DNA of 64,000 bases from Prosthecobacter sp. (GCA_019186985.1 JABARQ010000009.1:1-64000), one strand, 5' to 3'. Counted from the first letter of the stretch, positions 34,394 through 44,286 are shown. Translations and numbers: made by a program. Notes: generated by a model not told the origin, from the sequence alone.

Positions 34394-35680
34394 ATGCCGA
34401 AGATCATCGAAATGCCCAAGCTCAGCGACACCATGACAGAGGGCACCCTTGCCAAATGGACCGTCAAGGAAGGCGACACGGTGGAAGTGGGCAAGGCCAT
34501 CGCTGATGTCGAAACTGACAAGGCCACGATGGAGTACGCCAGCCCGTTCGAAGGCAAGATCCTGAAGATCATCGTCAGCCCCGGCACCAAGGTGCCCCTC
34601 GGCAGCCCGATGGCGGTCGTCCTGGAGGACGGCGAAGAAGCCCCCGCCAACCTCGATGAACTGATCGCCAAGGCCCAGGCCGCCGCCGCTCCGGCTCCGA
34701 AGGAGGAGAAACCCGCCGGTGGTTCCGCCAAGAAGGTTTCCGCCCCCGGCCCCCGCCTGCCCACGGCTCCCCAGCCAGCCCGCCGTGCTGCCGCCGCCAG
34801 CAATGTCCGCGTCAAGGCCAGCCCGCTCGCCCGCAAAATCGCCGAAGAAAAAGGCGTGGACCTCACCACCCTCGTGGGCAGCGGCCCCGGCGGACGCATC
34901 GTGCGCGCCGACGTCGAAAACGCTCCGGTCGGTGGTGGCAGCGCCCGTGTGGCCGCCACTCCCGCCATCCGCCCCACCTACGGCCCTGAGGATGAACGCG
35001 TGGTCACCAGCACCATGCGCAACATCATCGCCGAGCGCCTCCTGGCCTCGAAGACCCAGATCCCGCATTTCTACCTCCAGGTCGAGGTCGATGCGGCGCC
35101 GCTCATGGGTTTCCGCGCCCATCTCAACGCCAGCGCCGAGAAGACCGGTGGCGTGAAATACACCGTCAACGACTTCATCCTGAAGTCTGTCATCCGCGCC
35201 GCCCAGGCCCAGCCCGCCATCAACGCCGCCTGGGATGGTGATGCCATCGTCAAATACAAGTCCGTCGGCCTCAGTGTCGCCATCGCCATCGACGACGGCC
35301 TCGTCACCCCGGTCATCAAGCAGGCCGAGAAAAAGACCCTTGCCGAGATCAGCGCCGCCGTGAAGGACCTCGCCGGCAAGGCCAAGAACAAGAAGCTCAG
35401 CCCCGACGACTTCGCCGGCGGCACCATCACCGTCTCCAACCTCGGCGCCTACGGCATCGACCAGTTCTCCGCCATCATCAACCCGCCCCAGGCCGCCATC
35501 ATCTCCGTCGGTGGCATCCGCAAGGTGCCGGTGGTCGATGACAAGGGGGCGATTGTCGCCGGCCAGCGCATGTGGGTCGGCCTCAGTGGCGACCACCGGG
35601 TCGTTGACGGCGCCGTTGCCGCCACCTTTCTCCAGGAAATGCGCAAGCTCCTCGAAAACCCGGCCCTGATGCTGGTCTGA
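34394..35680 (+). CDS. pdhC: dihydrolipoamide acetyltransferase (pyruvate dehydrogenase E2)
   Basis: 428 residues from ATG 34394. One lipoyl domain (MPKLSDTMTEG; lipoylated lysine in ETDKATMEY), a Pro/Ala linker, the E1/E3-binding domain (VKASPLARKIAEEKGVDL; GSGPGGRIVRADV) and the trimer-forming catalytic domain with the active-site HRVVDGAVAA near the C-terminus. It transfers acetyl groups to CoA in the pyruvate dehydrogenase complex. The mitochondrial-like long form is typical of this arrangement. E1 and E3 genes are not in the window. Confidence 0.93.
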   Translation: MPKIIEMPKLSDTMTEGTLAKWTVKEGDTVEVGKAIADVETDKATMEYASPFEGKILKIIVSPGTKVPLGSPMAVVLEDGEEAPANLDELIAKAQAAAAPAPKEEKPAGGSAKKVSAPGPRLPTAPQPARRAAAASNVRVKASPLARKIAEEKGVDLTTLVGSGPGGRIVRADVENAPVGGGSARVAATPAIRPTYGPEDERVVTSTMRNIIAERLLASKTQIPHFYLQVEVDAAPLMGFRAHLNASAEKTGGVKYTVNDFILKSVIRAAQAQPAINAAWDGDAIVKYKSVGLSVAIAIDDGLVTPVIKQAEKKTLAEISAAVKDLAGKAKNKKLSPDDFAGGTITVSNLGAYGIDQFSAIINPPQAAIISVGGIRKVPVVDDKGAIVAGQRMWVGLSGDHRVVDGAVAATFLQEMRKLLENPALMLV

Positions 35681-35704
35681 TGGCCGGGGCTGCGGCAGAG
35701 CGGG

Positions 35705-36925
35705 CTATTTCAGGTAACGGGCCAGGGCTCTGGCCAGGCCTGCACCCGCTTCAAGGTAGCCTTCGACGGTGCTTGCCGGCGTGTTCCAGGCCGTCTCCAA
35801 GGTGACGGAGATGGCGGCTTCGCCCAGATGCTCGCGAGCCCAGCCGCTGCTCATGCGCGCTCGTTCCTCGTCGGTCTTCACATAGGTGGCGAAACGGTAG
35901 CGGGGCTCGACCTTCAGCCCGCCGCTGATGTGCTCGGCGGCCAGTTCAATCCAGCGCTGGTAGTTGTGCCGACGCAGGCCGCTCATGCTTTCGAAGCCGA
36001 AGGGGCCAAAAAAAAAGGGGGCCTTGTCACCGGCGGCCGGATTGTGCAGATCGATGAAGACATCGACGCCCTGCCGGGCCTGGATTTCCTTCAGGCTCTT
36101 CTGGGCGGCGGCGACTTCGGGGTAAACCGGCGTGGCCGACCAGTCACGGTTGTGATCCTGCGGCAGTGCCTCCTTGCCACCCGCACCCAGGGCGGCGTTG
36201 TCGACGTCCATGATGGGGATGAAATGAACACAGGTGGTCCGGCGCATTTCAACGGCCTCAGGATCATCGCCGGCCAGCCATTCAATGAAGCCTCGGCCCA
36301 CCCACGAGCCCCCGGCTTCCCAGGCGTGCTGCCGGGCCTGGACCCAGGCCTGACGCGGGCTGTCCGGAGGGCCGATGCGGATGCCCTTCACCGGGCGGCC
36401 ACCACGGGTCCGGGCGAGTTCAAAGCAGGCAGCGGAACCGGTGCCGGCGAGCTTTTCCTCGAGGGTGGTCAGCAGACGGGCGGCGTCAGCCGGGACAAAG
36501 GGAGGCCCCCAGGCCAGATGCAGCACCGGAGCGGCGGCGGTGACCTTGTAAATGAAGGCTTTGTCCTCGGCCTTCGTGGCCGGGTCCGTGTGCCGCCATT
36601 CGCGGCCGTCATGGCTGAATGCAGCTCGCGTCGGCTGGCACCAGGTGGCGCTGAGGATTTGCTCAGGCCGGAAGGGGCGGGTTTGCGCCTGAACCTCCAG
36701 GGTCACCAGCTGTCCAGCGGTCAGTCCTTCCAGGCGCAGGCTCCACCAGCAGGGCCAGCCGCGTCCTTCATGGAGAGCTGGCATGATGCGGATGCGAACC
36801 GGATTCTGCTCAAGCAGGATCACCTCGGCATTGCCGCCTTCAAAGTCGGTGCGGACACTGACCTCGGCGTGCAGATGAAAGCCCCCGGTGGCCAGGGCAA
36901 ACAGGCAGATGAACAGGAATCGCAT
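35705..36925 (-). CDS. exported M14-type zinc carboxypeptidase
   Basis: 406 residues from ATG 36925, with a signal peptide ending HLHA. An N-terminal beta-sandwich domain (ATWCQPTRAAFSHDGREW) precedes the M14 domain, as in cytosolic-carboxypeptidase-like enzymes. The zinc site reads ARQHAWEAG (His and Glu) and later VFIDLHNP; DHNRDW carries the substrate Arg, and VTLETAW the catalytic Glu. Substrate unknown; possibly peptidoglycan or protein tails. The DUF2062 gene lies 89 bp upstream on the same strand. Confidence 0.85.
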   Translation of the reverse strand: MRFLFICLFALATGGFHLHAEVSVRTDFEGGNAEVILLEQNPVRIRIMPALHEGRGWPCWWSLRLEGLTAGQLVTLEVQAQTRPFRPEQILSATWCQPTRAAFSHDGREWRHTDPATKAEDKAFIYKVTAAAPVLHLAWGPPFVPADAARLLTTLEEKLAGTGSAACFELARTRGGRPVKGIRIGPPDSPRQAWVQARQHAWEAGGSWVGRGFIEWLAGDDPEAVEMRRTTCVHFIPIMDVDNAALGAGGKEALPQDHNRDWSATPVYPEVAAAQKSLKEIQARQGVDVFIDLHNPAAGDKAPFFFGPFGFESMSGLRRHNYQRWIELAAEHISGGLKVEPRYRFATYVKTDEERARMSSGWAREHLGEAAISVTLETAWNTPASTVEGYLEAGAGLARALARYLK

Positions 36926-37014
36926 GCCGAAAGGAACGCCGCACGAGGAGGGGTTCACACAGCACGAGGGACGGAGACGAAACCAGAAACCAGAAACTCG
37001 AAGCGGGGATCGCC

Positions 37015-37608
37015 TCACCTGTCCTGATCCTGCCCGTCCTTTCCGAGGGGGAGTACGGGCTGTCGGCGGCGCTGGTTCCACTGTTCGAGCCAGCCCCAGC
37101 TCAGGTAGCTGACGATGTAGGAGGCCGGGGCCAGCACGGCGCCGAGCACCACCCCGCCGAAGAGCATCACCGGCGCATGTTCCTTGAGGGCGAGCCAGAG
37201 GCCGGCGACATCGGCGGGCAGCTTGGAAGGAAAGGGCGTGGTGGGCACGACGGTGAGGAAGGCCAGGGCCCATTTGCCGACGGCGTATTCGAGGGGGACG
37301 AGGGCGGCGATGGTGAGCGGGTTGCTCAGCCAGCACATGACCAGGGCGATGGGGATGTTGACGCGGAAGATGGCGGCCAGGATGGTGGCCGAGGGCATCT
37401 GGATGGGCAGGAGCTGGAGGGTGATGAAGGTGCCGATGGCGAGGCCGCCGGAGAAGGTGTGCTGGGTGGGTTTCCAGACACGCTTGTTCAGGAAATGCAG
37501 GGCGAACCAGCGCATCACGCCGCTGTGCTTGAGCTTCCGGGGATGCTTCAGAAACCGGATGGTCTTGAAGACGGTCCTGCGGAAGTAGCCTCGGGCGAAA
37601 TCAAGCAT
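37015..37608 (-). CDS. DUF2062 membrane protein
   Basis: 197 residues. Basic N-terminus, then WKPTQHTFSGGLAIGTFITLQLLPIQM and CWLSNPLTIAALVPLEYAVGK split by TM segments; these are the DUF2062 signature. Three to four TM helices and a charged C-terminus (GKDGQDQDR). Function unknown; family members often sit beside lipid or cell-wall genes, and uppP is the next gene upstream here. Confidence 0.88.
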   Translation of the reverse strand: MLDFARGYFRRTVFKTIRFLKHPRKLKHSGVMRWFALHFLNKRVWKPTQHTFSGGLAIGTFITLQLLPIQMPSATILAAIFRVNIPIALVMCWLSNPLTIAALVPLEYAVGKWALAFLTVVPTTPFPSKLPADVAGLWLALKEHAPVMLFGGVVLGAVLAPASYIVSYLSWGWLEQWNQRRRQPVLPLGKDGQDQDR

Positions 37609-37633
37609 GGCTGGGCGGGTGCAGGGCGAAAGT

Positions 37634-38434
37634 TTAATGGCCGTTCATGGCCGCCATCACCAGCAGCAGCACGCCGAGGGCGATGCGGTACCAGGCGAAG
37701 CCGGTGAAGGTGTGGCTTTGGACAAAATGGACCAGCCAGCGCACGACCACAAAGGCGGAAACGGCGGAGACGGCCGTGCCGAGGAGGATGAGCGCCCAGT
37801 TCTCACCGGCGGCGGCGCCCTCGGCAAAGGCGGACAGGATTTTCAAGCCGCCTGCGGCCATGAGCGTGGGGATGCCCAGCAGGAAGGAAAACTCCGTGGC
37901 GGCGGGCCGGGCGATGCCGAAGGCCATGGCCATGAGGATGCTGGCTCCGGAGCGCGAGGTTCCGGGAAAGACGGCGGCGATCAGCTGCGCGACCGCAACG
38001 GCGACAACCACGGCCCAGGTGATCTGCGCCACGCTGCTGCGGCCGTGATAGAGGCGCTCGAGGATCAGGATGAGGATGCCGCCGATGAGGGTGGCCCAGG
38101 CCACCGGCTGAATGGTTTCAGGAAGCTCAATGCCCGCCTTTTTAATCACGAGCCCGCCAAAAACGGTGATGAGAAAGGCTCCGGCGAGCTTCTTCAGGTA
38201 GTCCTGCGTCTCCGCCTCGCCCAGGGTGGCCATGAGGTGCTTCAGGCGCTTCATGAAAACCGCGAGCACGGCCACGACGGCGCCGCTTTGAATCACGACG
38301 TCAAAGAGGTCGCCCTGCCTGGGCAGCCAGCCCAGGTTCTGAGGGATGAGCAGATGCCCGGTGGACGAGATGGGCAGGAACTCGGTGACGCCTTCGATGA
38401 TTCCAAGGATGATGACGGCGAGCCAGTCGGGCAT
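37634..38434 (-). CDS. uppP: undecaprenyl-diphosphatase
   Basis: 266 residues from ATG 38434. Integral membrane phosphatase that recycles undecaprenyl diphosphate for peptidoglycan synthesis. Seen: N-terminal GIIEGVTEFLPISSTGH and the second motif FPGTSRSGASI, which together form the BacA/UppP active site; eight or so TM helices. Upstream frame to 38653 is non-coding. It is followed 25 bp later by the DUF2062 gene. Confidence 0.97.
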   Translation of the reverse strand: MPDWLAVIILGIIEGVTEFLPISSTGHLLIPQNLGWLPRQGDLFDVVIQSGAVVAVLAVFMKRLKHLMATLGEAETQDYLKKLAGAFLITVFGGLVIKKAGIELPETIQPVAWATLIGGILILILERLYHGRSSVAQITWAVVVAVAVAQLIAAVFPGTSRSGASILMAMAFGIARPAATEFSFLLGIPTLMAAGGLKILSAFAEGAAAGENWALILLGTAVSAVSAFVVVRWLVHFVQSHTFTGFAWYRIALGVLLLVMAAMNGH

Positions 38435-38596
38435 GTGGTGGGTAAAAGGCGGAAAAGGGGATGGGCGGGCGCAAACTGTCGGGAGGGCGGCGTTGAATGC
38501 AAGCCCGCCGGCAGGGAGGGTCGATGTTTTGACGAACCTCTTGTCAGAGACGCCCGGCGTTGCGTATGTTTTCCTGTTTGAGCCCTTTATCCTGAC

Positions 38597-40111
38597 ATGC
38601 ACCTCCGCCGTTTTCTGCCCGTCTTCAGCCTGCTGTGCGGGCTTTGTTTCCATTCATCCGCAGCGGCCGAAGAGACGCCGGGCGCGAGCCAGGTGATCGA
38701 CATGAACTCCGGTGAATGGGACGGCATCGTCAACATCGATGTGTCGGTCCTGTTTCCCGACTACCGGGAGCCGTGGAACGCGGGCCAGCCCTCCGGCGGC
38801 AGCGGCACGGGCTTCCTGATCGGCAAAAACCGCTTCCTCACCAACGCGCACGTCGTCAGCAACGCCACCAAGATCGTCATCCGCACCACCAACGACCCCC
38901 AGCCGCATCCGGCGCGCATCGTCCATGTGGCGCATGACTGCGACCTGGCCATCATCGAGGCCGAGGACGGAGCGCCGTTTGAAAAGATGCGCCAGCTCAC
39001 CTTCGGCGGCATTCCCAAGCTGAACACGGAGGTCATCGCGGTGGGCTACCCCATCGGCGGCGACCGGATTTCCGTGACGCGCGGCGTGGTCTCACGCATC
39101 GACTTCCGCACCTTCAGCCACAGCGGCGTGGACCAGCACCTGGCCATCCAGGTGGACGCGGCGATCAACCCGGGCAACTCGGGCGGGCCGGTGCTTCAAG
39201 GCGGCAAGGTCGTGGGTGTCGCCTTCCAGGGCTACAGCGGCAGCGTCGCCCAGAATGTCGGCTACATCATTCCGGTGCCCGTCATCCAAAGGCTGCTGAA
39301 GGACGTGGAGGATGGCCGGTATGACCACTATGTGGACCTGGCGATCACCGACTTCCCGGTGGAGAACGTGGCACAGAAGAAGGCTTTGAAGCTTGGCGAT
39401 GACGGCGTGGGCGTGATGATCGCCGATGTCGAGCCTGCTGGCTGCGCCTCAGGCGTGCTGCAGCGCGGTGATGTGCTGCTTTCCATGGACGGCAATCCGG
39501 TGCTCAACAACGGCCTGATCCGCTTTGAAGGCGAGCTGATGGACATGAACGAGGTGGTCGAGCGCAAGTTCGCGGGAGACACGCTCAAGGTCAGCCTGAT
39601 GCGCGATGGCAAGAAGTCTGACAAGGAGATCAAGCTGACCCGCTTCGCCCCCTATGTCCGGCTCGGCTCCACCTACAACCAGCGCCCGCGCTACCTGGTC
39701 TACGCCGGGCTGGTGTTCCAACCGCTGGACCGCAACCTCATGGACGCCCATCAGGTGCGCGACCCGGTGGCAAACTATCTTTTCGACAACTATCTCACCG
39801 ACAAGATCTACGTCGAGCGCCCGGAGCCGGTGATGCTGACCACCGTACTGTCGGACGAGGTGAACACCTACTTTGCCGCCTACGCGCAGAGCGTCATCGA
39901 CGAGATCAACGGCATGAAGATCCGCAACTTCCAGGACGTGGCCGAAGCCCTGAAGAAGGAGGATGCCAGGAAGGACTTCATCGTCATCAAGCTCGTCGAA
40001 AAAGGTCGGCCGCTGGTGCTCCGACGCGACCTCGCTGAAGCCGCCCATCCACGCATCATGAAGACCTACGGCATCCCCGAGGACTCCTACATCGGCAGCG
40101 AAGAAGAATGA
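38597..40111 (+). CDS. exported DegP/Deg-like trypsin-fold protease with PDZ
   Basis: 504 residues with a signal peptide (FLPVFSLLCGLCFHSSAAA). Catalytic triad in place: His in LTNAHVV, Asp in HDCDLAII, Ser in NPGNSGGPVL. A PDZ-like domain follows (about 255-350; GVMIADVEPAGCASGVLQRG), then a long C-terminal region with a second PDZ-like part (SVIDEINGMKIRNFQDVAEA). The build resembles plant/bacterial Deg7/Deg9-type proteases acting in the periplasm. A catalytically dead relative follows 39 bp downstream. Confidence 0.92.
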   Translation: MHLRRFLPVFSLLCGLCFHSSAAAEETPGASQVIDMNSGEWDGIVNIDVSVLFPDYREPWNAGQPSGGSGTGFLIGKNRFLTNAHVVSNATKIVIRTTNDPQPHPARIVHVAHDCDLAIIEAEDGAPFEKMRQLTFGGIPKLNTEVIAVGYPIGGDRISVTRGVVSRIDFRTFSHSGVDQHLAIQVDAAINPGNSGGPVLQGGKVVGVAFQGYSGSVAQNVGYIIPVPVIQRLLKDVEDGRYDHYVDLAITDFPVENVAQKKALKLGDDGVGVMIADVEPAGCASGVLQRGDVLLSMDGNPVLNNGLIRFEGELMDMNEVVERKFAGDTLKVSLMRDGKKSDKEIKLTRFAPYVRLGSTYNQRPRYLVYAGLVFQPLDRNLMDAHQVRDPVANYLFDNYLTDKIYVERPEPVMLTTVLSDEVNTYFAAYAQSVIDEINGMKIRNFQDVAEALKKEDARKDFIVIKLVEKGRPLVLRRDLAEAAHPRIMKTYGIPEDSYIGSEEE

Positions 40112-40150
40112 TCCGCCCGAGGCCTGAACCCCACACCCTTCCTTCCTGAC

Positions 40151-41758
40151 ATGAAGATTTTCACCCTCCTCGGCCTGGTCGGCATCGCCAGCCTCGCCGG
40201 TGCGCAGTTGCCGTCGAACATCGACAACTCCAAGGCGCCCGCCGCTCCTGGCAAACCCAGGGCTGGATCACCCGGCGTCCCCATGGGCACGATCGCTCCG
40301 CCGCCGGACAGCCTGAAGAAGCCGCTGGTCCAGCCGCAGATCATCAGCTCCAGCTCCCTGCTGAAGGTCAACGCCACCTATCAGTCCTACAACCTGCAGA
40401 TCCCCTGGCAGAAGGAAAGCGCCGGAGGCCGTCGCGGCCTGGGCGTTGTGCTGCCGGGCAACCGTGTGCTGGTCACCGCCCAGATGGTCGCCGACGCCAC
40501 CTACATCGAGCTCGAGCTTCCTGAAAGCGGCCAGAAGATTCCCGCCACGGTGCAGGCGGTGGATTATGAGGCCAACCTGGCTCTGCTGGCGCCGAACTCA
40601 CCCACCAAGGAGAAGGAGTTCTTCGCCGGACTCAAGGGCGTGGAGGTGGATGATTCCGCCCGGATCGGCGACTCCCTGGCCGTCTGGCAGGCCGGTCGCG
40701 TGGGCGACCTCATTGTGACCCCCATGCGCATCAGCAAGGTGATGACGCAGGGTTATGTGGTCGATAACGCCGCCTTTCTGGTCTATGAAGCCACCGGCAT
40801 CATCCGCAGTGAATCCAACAGCTTCACCCTGCCCGTCGTGAAGGGCGGCAAGCTTGCCGCCCTGCTGCTGCGCTACGATTCAAAAAACCAGGTGGCGACC
40901 CTGCTGCCCGCCCCTATCATCCAGCACTTCCTGAAGGACGTCGCCGATGGCAGGTATGACGGATTCCCTTCCCTGGGCATCGAGTTCCAGGTGACCCAGG
41001 ACGAGCAGTTCCGCGACTACCTGGGCCTCAAGGCCGGGGCGCCCGGCGTTTTTGTCAGCAAGATCATGAAGGGCGGCAGCGCCGACAAGGCGGGCATGAA
41101 GGCCGGAGACATCATGATCTCCATCGACGGCCATGAGGTCGACGCACGCGGCGACTACCAGGACGGACAGTTTGGCGCCGTCAGCGCCAGCCACCTGATC
41201 CGCGGCAAGGGCTTTGTCGGAGACAAGGTGGAGATCAAGGTGCTGCGTGAAGGCAAGGAAGTCGTGCTCAAGGGCAGCCTGGCCCGCAAGGAGCCCGACG
41301 ACTACCTCGTCCGCCCCTACCTCTTTGACCACGGCCCGAAATACATTCTCAGCGGCGGCATTCTCTTCCAGGAACTGACCTCGGCCTACCTGAACTCCTT
41401 CGGTCGTGAGCAGCGCGGGGGTGCCATCCTGCGCCTCCAGCGCATCGCCAGCAACCCGGAGGAGTTTGAGAAGGACGGCCGCAAAAAGATCGTCTTCATC
41501 GGCGCCATCCTGCCCACCGCCAGCACCCAGGGCTACGAACGCATGAGCGGCCAGGTCGTCGAGGAGGTCAACGGCAGGAAGATCAACGAAATCGCCGACG
41601 TGGCCGCCGCGCTGAAGGAGCCCCAGGACGGCCTGCACACCCTCAAGCTGCGAGAGTTCCCCTACCTGCTGCACCTCGATGCCCTGCGGGTGGAACGCGA
41701 CAACATGCAGCTCATGAACGGCATGTTCCGGGTGAGCGAACTTTCGCGCCTGGAGTAG
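40151..41758 (+). CDS. exported Deg-like pseudoprotease with PDZ
   Basis: 535 residues, signal peptide MKIFTLLGLVGIASLAGA. Same plan as the preceding protease, but the triad is broken: the His position reads VTAQMVA (His to Gln) and the Asp position YEANLALLA (Asp to Asn). Around the Ser position it reads SNSFTLPVV in place of GNSGGPVV. The PDZ domain is well kept (GVFVSKIMKGGSADKAGMKA). It is probably a non-catalytic partner or substrate adaptor for its neighbour, arisen by duplication. Confidence 0.85.
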   Translation: MKIFTLLGLVGIASLAGAQLPSNIDNSKAPAAPGKPRAGSPGVPMGTIAPPPDSLKKPLVQPQIISSSSLLKVNATYQSYNLQIPWQKESAGGRRGLGVVLPGNRVLVTAQMVADATYIELELPESGQKIPATVQAVDYEANLALLAPNSPTKEKEFFAGLKGVEVDDSARIGDSLAVWQAGRVGDLIVTPMRISKVMTQGYVVDNAAFLVYEATGIIRSESNSFTLPVVKGGKLAALLLRYDSKNQVATLLPAPIIQHFLKDVADGRYDGFPSLGIEFQVTQDEQFRDYLGLKAGAPGVFVSKIMKGGSADKAGMKAGDIMISIDGHEVDARGDYQDGQFGAVSASHLIRGKGFVGDKVEIKVLREGKEVVLKGSLARKEPDDYLVRPYLFDHGPKYILSGGILFQELTSAYLNSFGREQRGGAILRLQRIASNPEEFEKDGRKKIVFIGAILPTASTQGYERMSGQVVEEVNGRKINEIADVAAALKEPQDGLHTLKLREFPYLLHLDALRVERDNMQLMNGMFRVSELSRLE

Positions 41759-41841
41759 GCCACGCATTCTTCCATTTATCGCACGCTGTTGGGCGAGGCT
41801 GACCTTTGTCAGGCTGAGTCGATGCCTCCGCCAAATTTCCT

Positions 41842-41876
41842 TTGTTATTTTCTATAGCAAACTCTAATATTTAGAG
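41842..41876 (+). promoter_or_regulatory. promoter with overlapping palindrome for the histidine kinase
   Basis: TTGTTA (41842-41847), 17 bp, TAATAT (41865-41870) in an A/T-rich stretch unlike its surroundings. A perfect inverted repeat CTCTAA-TAT-TTAGAG (41862-41876) covers the -10, suggesting repressor or self-control. The start codon is at 41901. Confidence 0.5.
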
Positions 41877-41900
41877 CTAGTTTGGATTTATTAGTCCGAA

Positions 41901-44213
41901 ATGACCGGTTTTGACCGACTCCGCATCCTCATCGTCGAGAACGAAGGTCTCGTCGGGTGTGACATGGCCGCGTTTCTGAACGATCTGGGCTATCGAGTCA
42001 TCGGCACCTGCTCGACCAGCGAGGACGCTCTCCGGCTTTATGACGACCTGCGTCCCGACCTGGTGCTCATGGACGTGCATCTGGACGGGACGGTGGATGG
42101 CATTGAAACCGCCCTCCGCCTGCAAAAACGCGGCCCCGTAGCCATTGTGTATGTCACGGCCTGCGCTGACCTGGAAACCGTCAACCGCGCCCGCGAAACG
42201 CACCCGCAGGGTTATCTGCTGAAGCCCTTCAGCCACGACGAACTCCGGCTCACCGTCGAAGTGGCCGCCGCCCGGGTGCAGGAGGAAATCGAGCGTCGCA
42301 AGCGCGAGCAAAGCTACTTCGAAACCTTCGAAAGCCTGGCGGACGGCGTCATCGTCGCGGACCTGGCCGGTGTCATCGTCTTCAGCAATCCGGCGGCGGC
42401 ACGCATCAGCGGCTGGCCTCAGCCCGACTGCGTGGGGCGTTCCCTGCATGAAGTCTTCCGTATTTATCAGCCCAGCGGTGAACCGGCGATGGTGGAGCTG
42501 GCAAGCCCCGCCCAGCCGAGCCAGGAGCGCACCGTGTGGCTGACCACGCGTGAAGGTCAGCGCGTGCCGGTCCAGGACCGATCCACGCCCCTCCGTGACC
42601 AGAGCGGCCAGCTCACCGGAGTGGTCATTCTTTTTCGTGCCCAGAACGCATCGTCTGAAGGCGAGCGCGGCACCTCGGAACCTTCCCCGGAGGCCTCCGC
42701 CGCCCAGGCTCCCCTGGTCGACGTGGTGGAAAGCATCTCGGACCCCCTGCTGGCCCTCGACGGCCGCTGGGGCATCACCTATGCGAACGCCAGCGCCCAG
42801 CAGCTTTTCGGGCGGCATGTCGGCAAGCTCCTCGGGGTCAATCTCTGGGACCTTCTGCCTGCAGCGACGCGTGAGGAGCACTATGGCTCCCTCAGCCATG
42901 CCATGCTGCACCGGGAGACGGTGAGCCGGGAGATCTACCTGGAGGAAAAACAGACCTGGATCGAGCTGCGCGGCTATCCCTTTGCCGAAGGCCTGCTGCT
43001 GCTCCTTCAGGACATCACCTCGAAACGCGAGGAGGCCGAACGCCGCAGCCGCCTGGACCGCCTGGAGTCACTCGGACTGCTGGCACGCGGCTTCGCCCAC
43101 GAGTTCAACAACCTGCTCACCGTCCTGCTCGGCAACCTTTCCCTGGCCGAGATGCGCCTGCGCTCCGTCATCCAGCTTCCGGAACTGCACACGGCCAAGC
43201 AGGCGACGCTGCAGGCGCAGGGCCTGGTTCAACAGCTTCTCACCTTTGCCCGTGGCGGAGCCCCCATCAAGCGCCCGACCCAGCTTGGCGAGCTGATCGA
43301 GCAGTTCTTCCTTCATCACAGCCGGGCGCCCCGGATCGAGTACCGTCTGGAGATCTCCCCTTCCCTGCCGACCATCGCCCTGGATCCCGCCCAGGTCCGC
43401 CGCCTGCTGGGCAACCTGGTGCGCAACGCCGAACAGGCCCAGCCCAACGGCGGCGTCATCACCATCCGCTGCCAGCCCCACGACCCCGGCGAAAGCTACC
43501 CGCACGAGATCACCAGCGATCATCCGACCGCGCCGGCGGGCATTGTCGTCGAGGTCGCCGACCGTGGCGAAGGCATCCCTGCGGAGAACCTGGCTCACAT
43601 TTTTGAACCCTACTTCAGCACGCGCAAATCCGAGAACGCCACCGGCCTCGGCCTGACCGTGTGCGAATCCATCGCCAAGGCCCATGGCGGCTCCATCTCG
43701 GTCCGCAGCGAGCCGGAAAAGGGCACCAGCGTCAGCCTTTACCTGCCCGTCGACGCCGATGGCGAGGAGGTGGACGCCCTGGGCATCAGCCATGCCTTTG
43801 AAGGCGCCCCTGAACCGGCCGTCACCCGCATCCTGGTGCTGGAGGATGATCCGCTGGTCCGCGCCCTGATCGTGAGAAACCTCACCAGCCAGCAGTATGA
43901 AGTCACGGAGACCGCCGAGGGCAGCGAGACCGTGCGCGCCTACCAGGAGGCGCGGCAAAACGGACGCCCCTTTGACCTGGTCATCCTCGACCTCAGCATT
44001 CCCAACGGCATGGGCGGCGTCCGCGCCATGGAGAAGCTTCGTCAGCTGGACCCCGAGGTGCTGGCCATCGTCTCCTCCGGCTACAGCGACGACCCCGTGA
44101 TGGCGAAGCCCGCCAGCTACGGCTTCGCCGCCGTGCTGCCCAAGCCCTACGAGCCCGCCGACATGATCCGCCTGGTGAAAAGCGTTCTCGCCCAGCGCGC
44201 CGTCGGCCGCTGA
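41901..44213 (+). CDS. hybrid sensor histidine kinase: REC-PAS-PAS-HK-REC
   Basis: 770 residues, no TM segment. An N-terminal receiver domain (LILMD-type site; phospho-acceptor Asp58 in VLMDVHLDG), two PAS domains (about 140-250 and 275-375), a HisKA domain with phosphorylatable His400 in RGFAHEFNNLL, HATPase with VRNAEQAQPNGG, DRGEGIP and TGLGLTVC, and a second receiver at the end (Asp697 in VILDLSIPNG). Likely a cytoplasmic phosphorelay hub fed by another kinase and feeding an unknown output protein. No response regulator with an output domain is adjacent. Confidence 0.92.
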   Translation: MTGFDRLRILIVENEGLVGCDMAAFLNDLGYRVIGTCSTSEDALRLYDDLRPDLVLMDVHLDGTVDGIETALRLQKRGPVAIVYVTACADLETVNRARETHPQGYLLKPFSHDELRLTVEVAAARVQEEIERRKREQSYFETFESLADGVIVADLAGVIVFSNPAAARISGWPQPDCVGRSLHEVFRIYQPSGEPAMVELASPAQPSQERTVWLTTREGQRVPVQDRSTPLRDQSGQLTGVVILFRAQNASSEGERGTSEPSPEASAAQAPLVDVVESISDPLLALDGRWGITYANASAQQLFGRHVGKLLGVNLWDLLPAATREEHYGSLSHAMLHRETVSREIYLEEKQTWIELRGYPFAEGLLLLLQDITSKREEAERRSRLDRLESLGLLARGFAHEFNNLLTVLLGNLSLAEMRLRSVIQLPELHTAKQATLQAQGLVQQLLTFARGGAPIKRPTQLGELIEQFFLHHSRAPRIEYRLEISPSLPTIALDPAQVRRLLGNLVRNAEQAQPNGGVITIRCQPHDPGESYPHEITSDHPTAPAGIVVEVADRGEGIPAENLAHIFEPYFSTRKSENATGLGLTVCESIAKAHGGSISVRSEPEKGTSVSLYLPVDADGEEVDALGISHAFEGAPEPAVTRILVLEDDPLVRALIVRNLTSQQYEVTETAEGSETVRAYQEARQNGRPFDLVILDLSIPNGMGGVRAMEKLRQLDPEVLAIVSSGYSDDPVMAKPASYGFAAVLPKPYEPADMIRLVKSVLAQRAVGR

Positions 44214-44286
44214 GCAGACCGGCACTCAAGGAAGCGAATTCCCAAATCCATAGCACGGCTGTTCGCCCCTGCGTTTCGACACCTCC

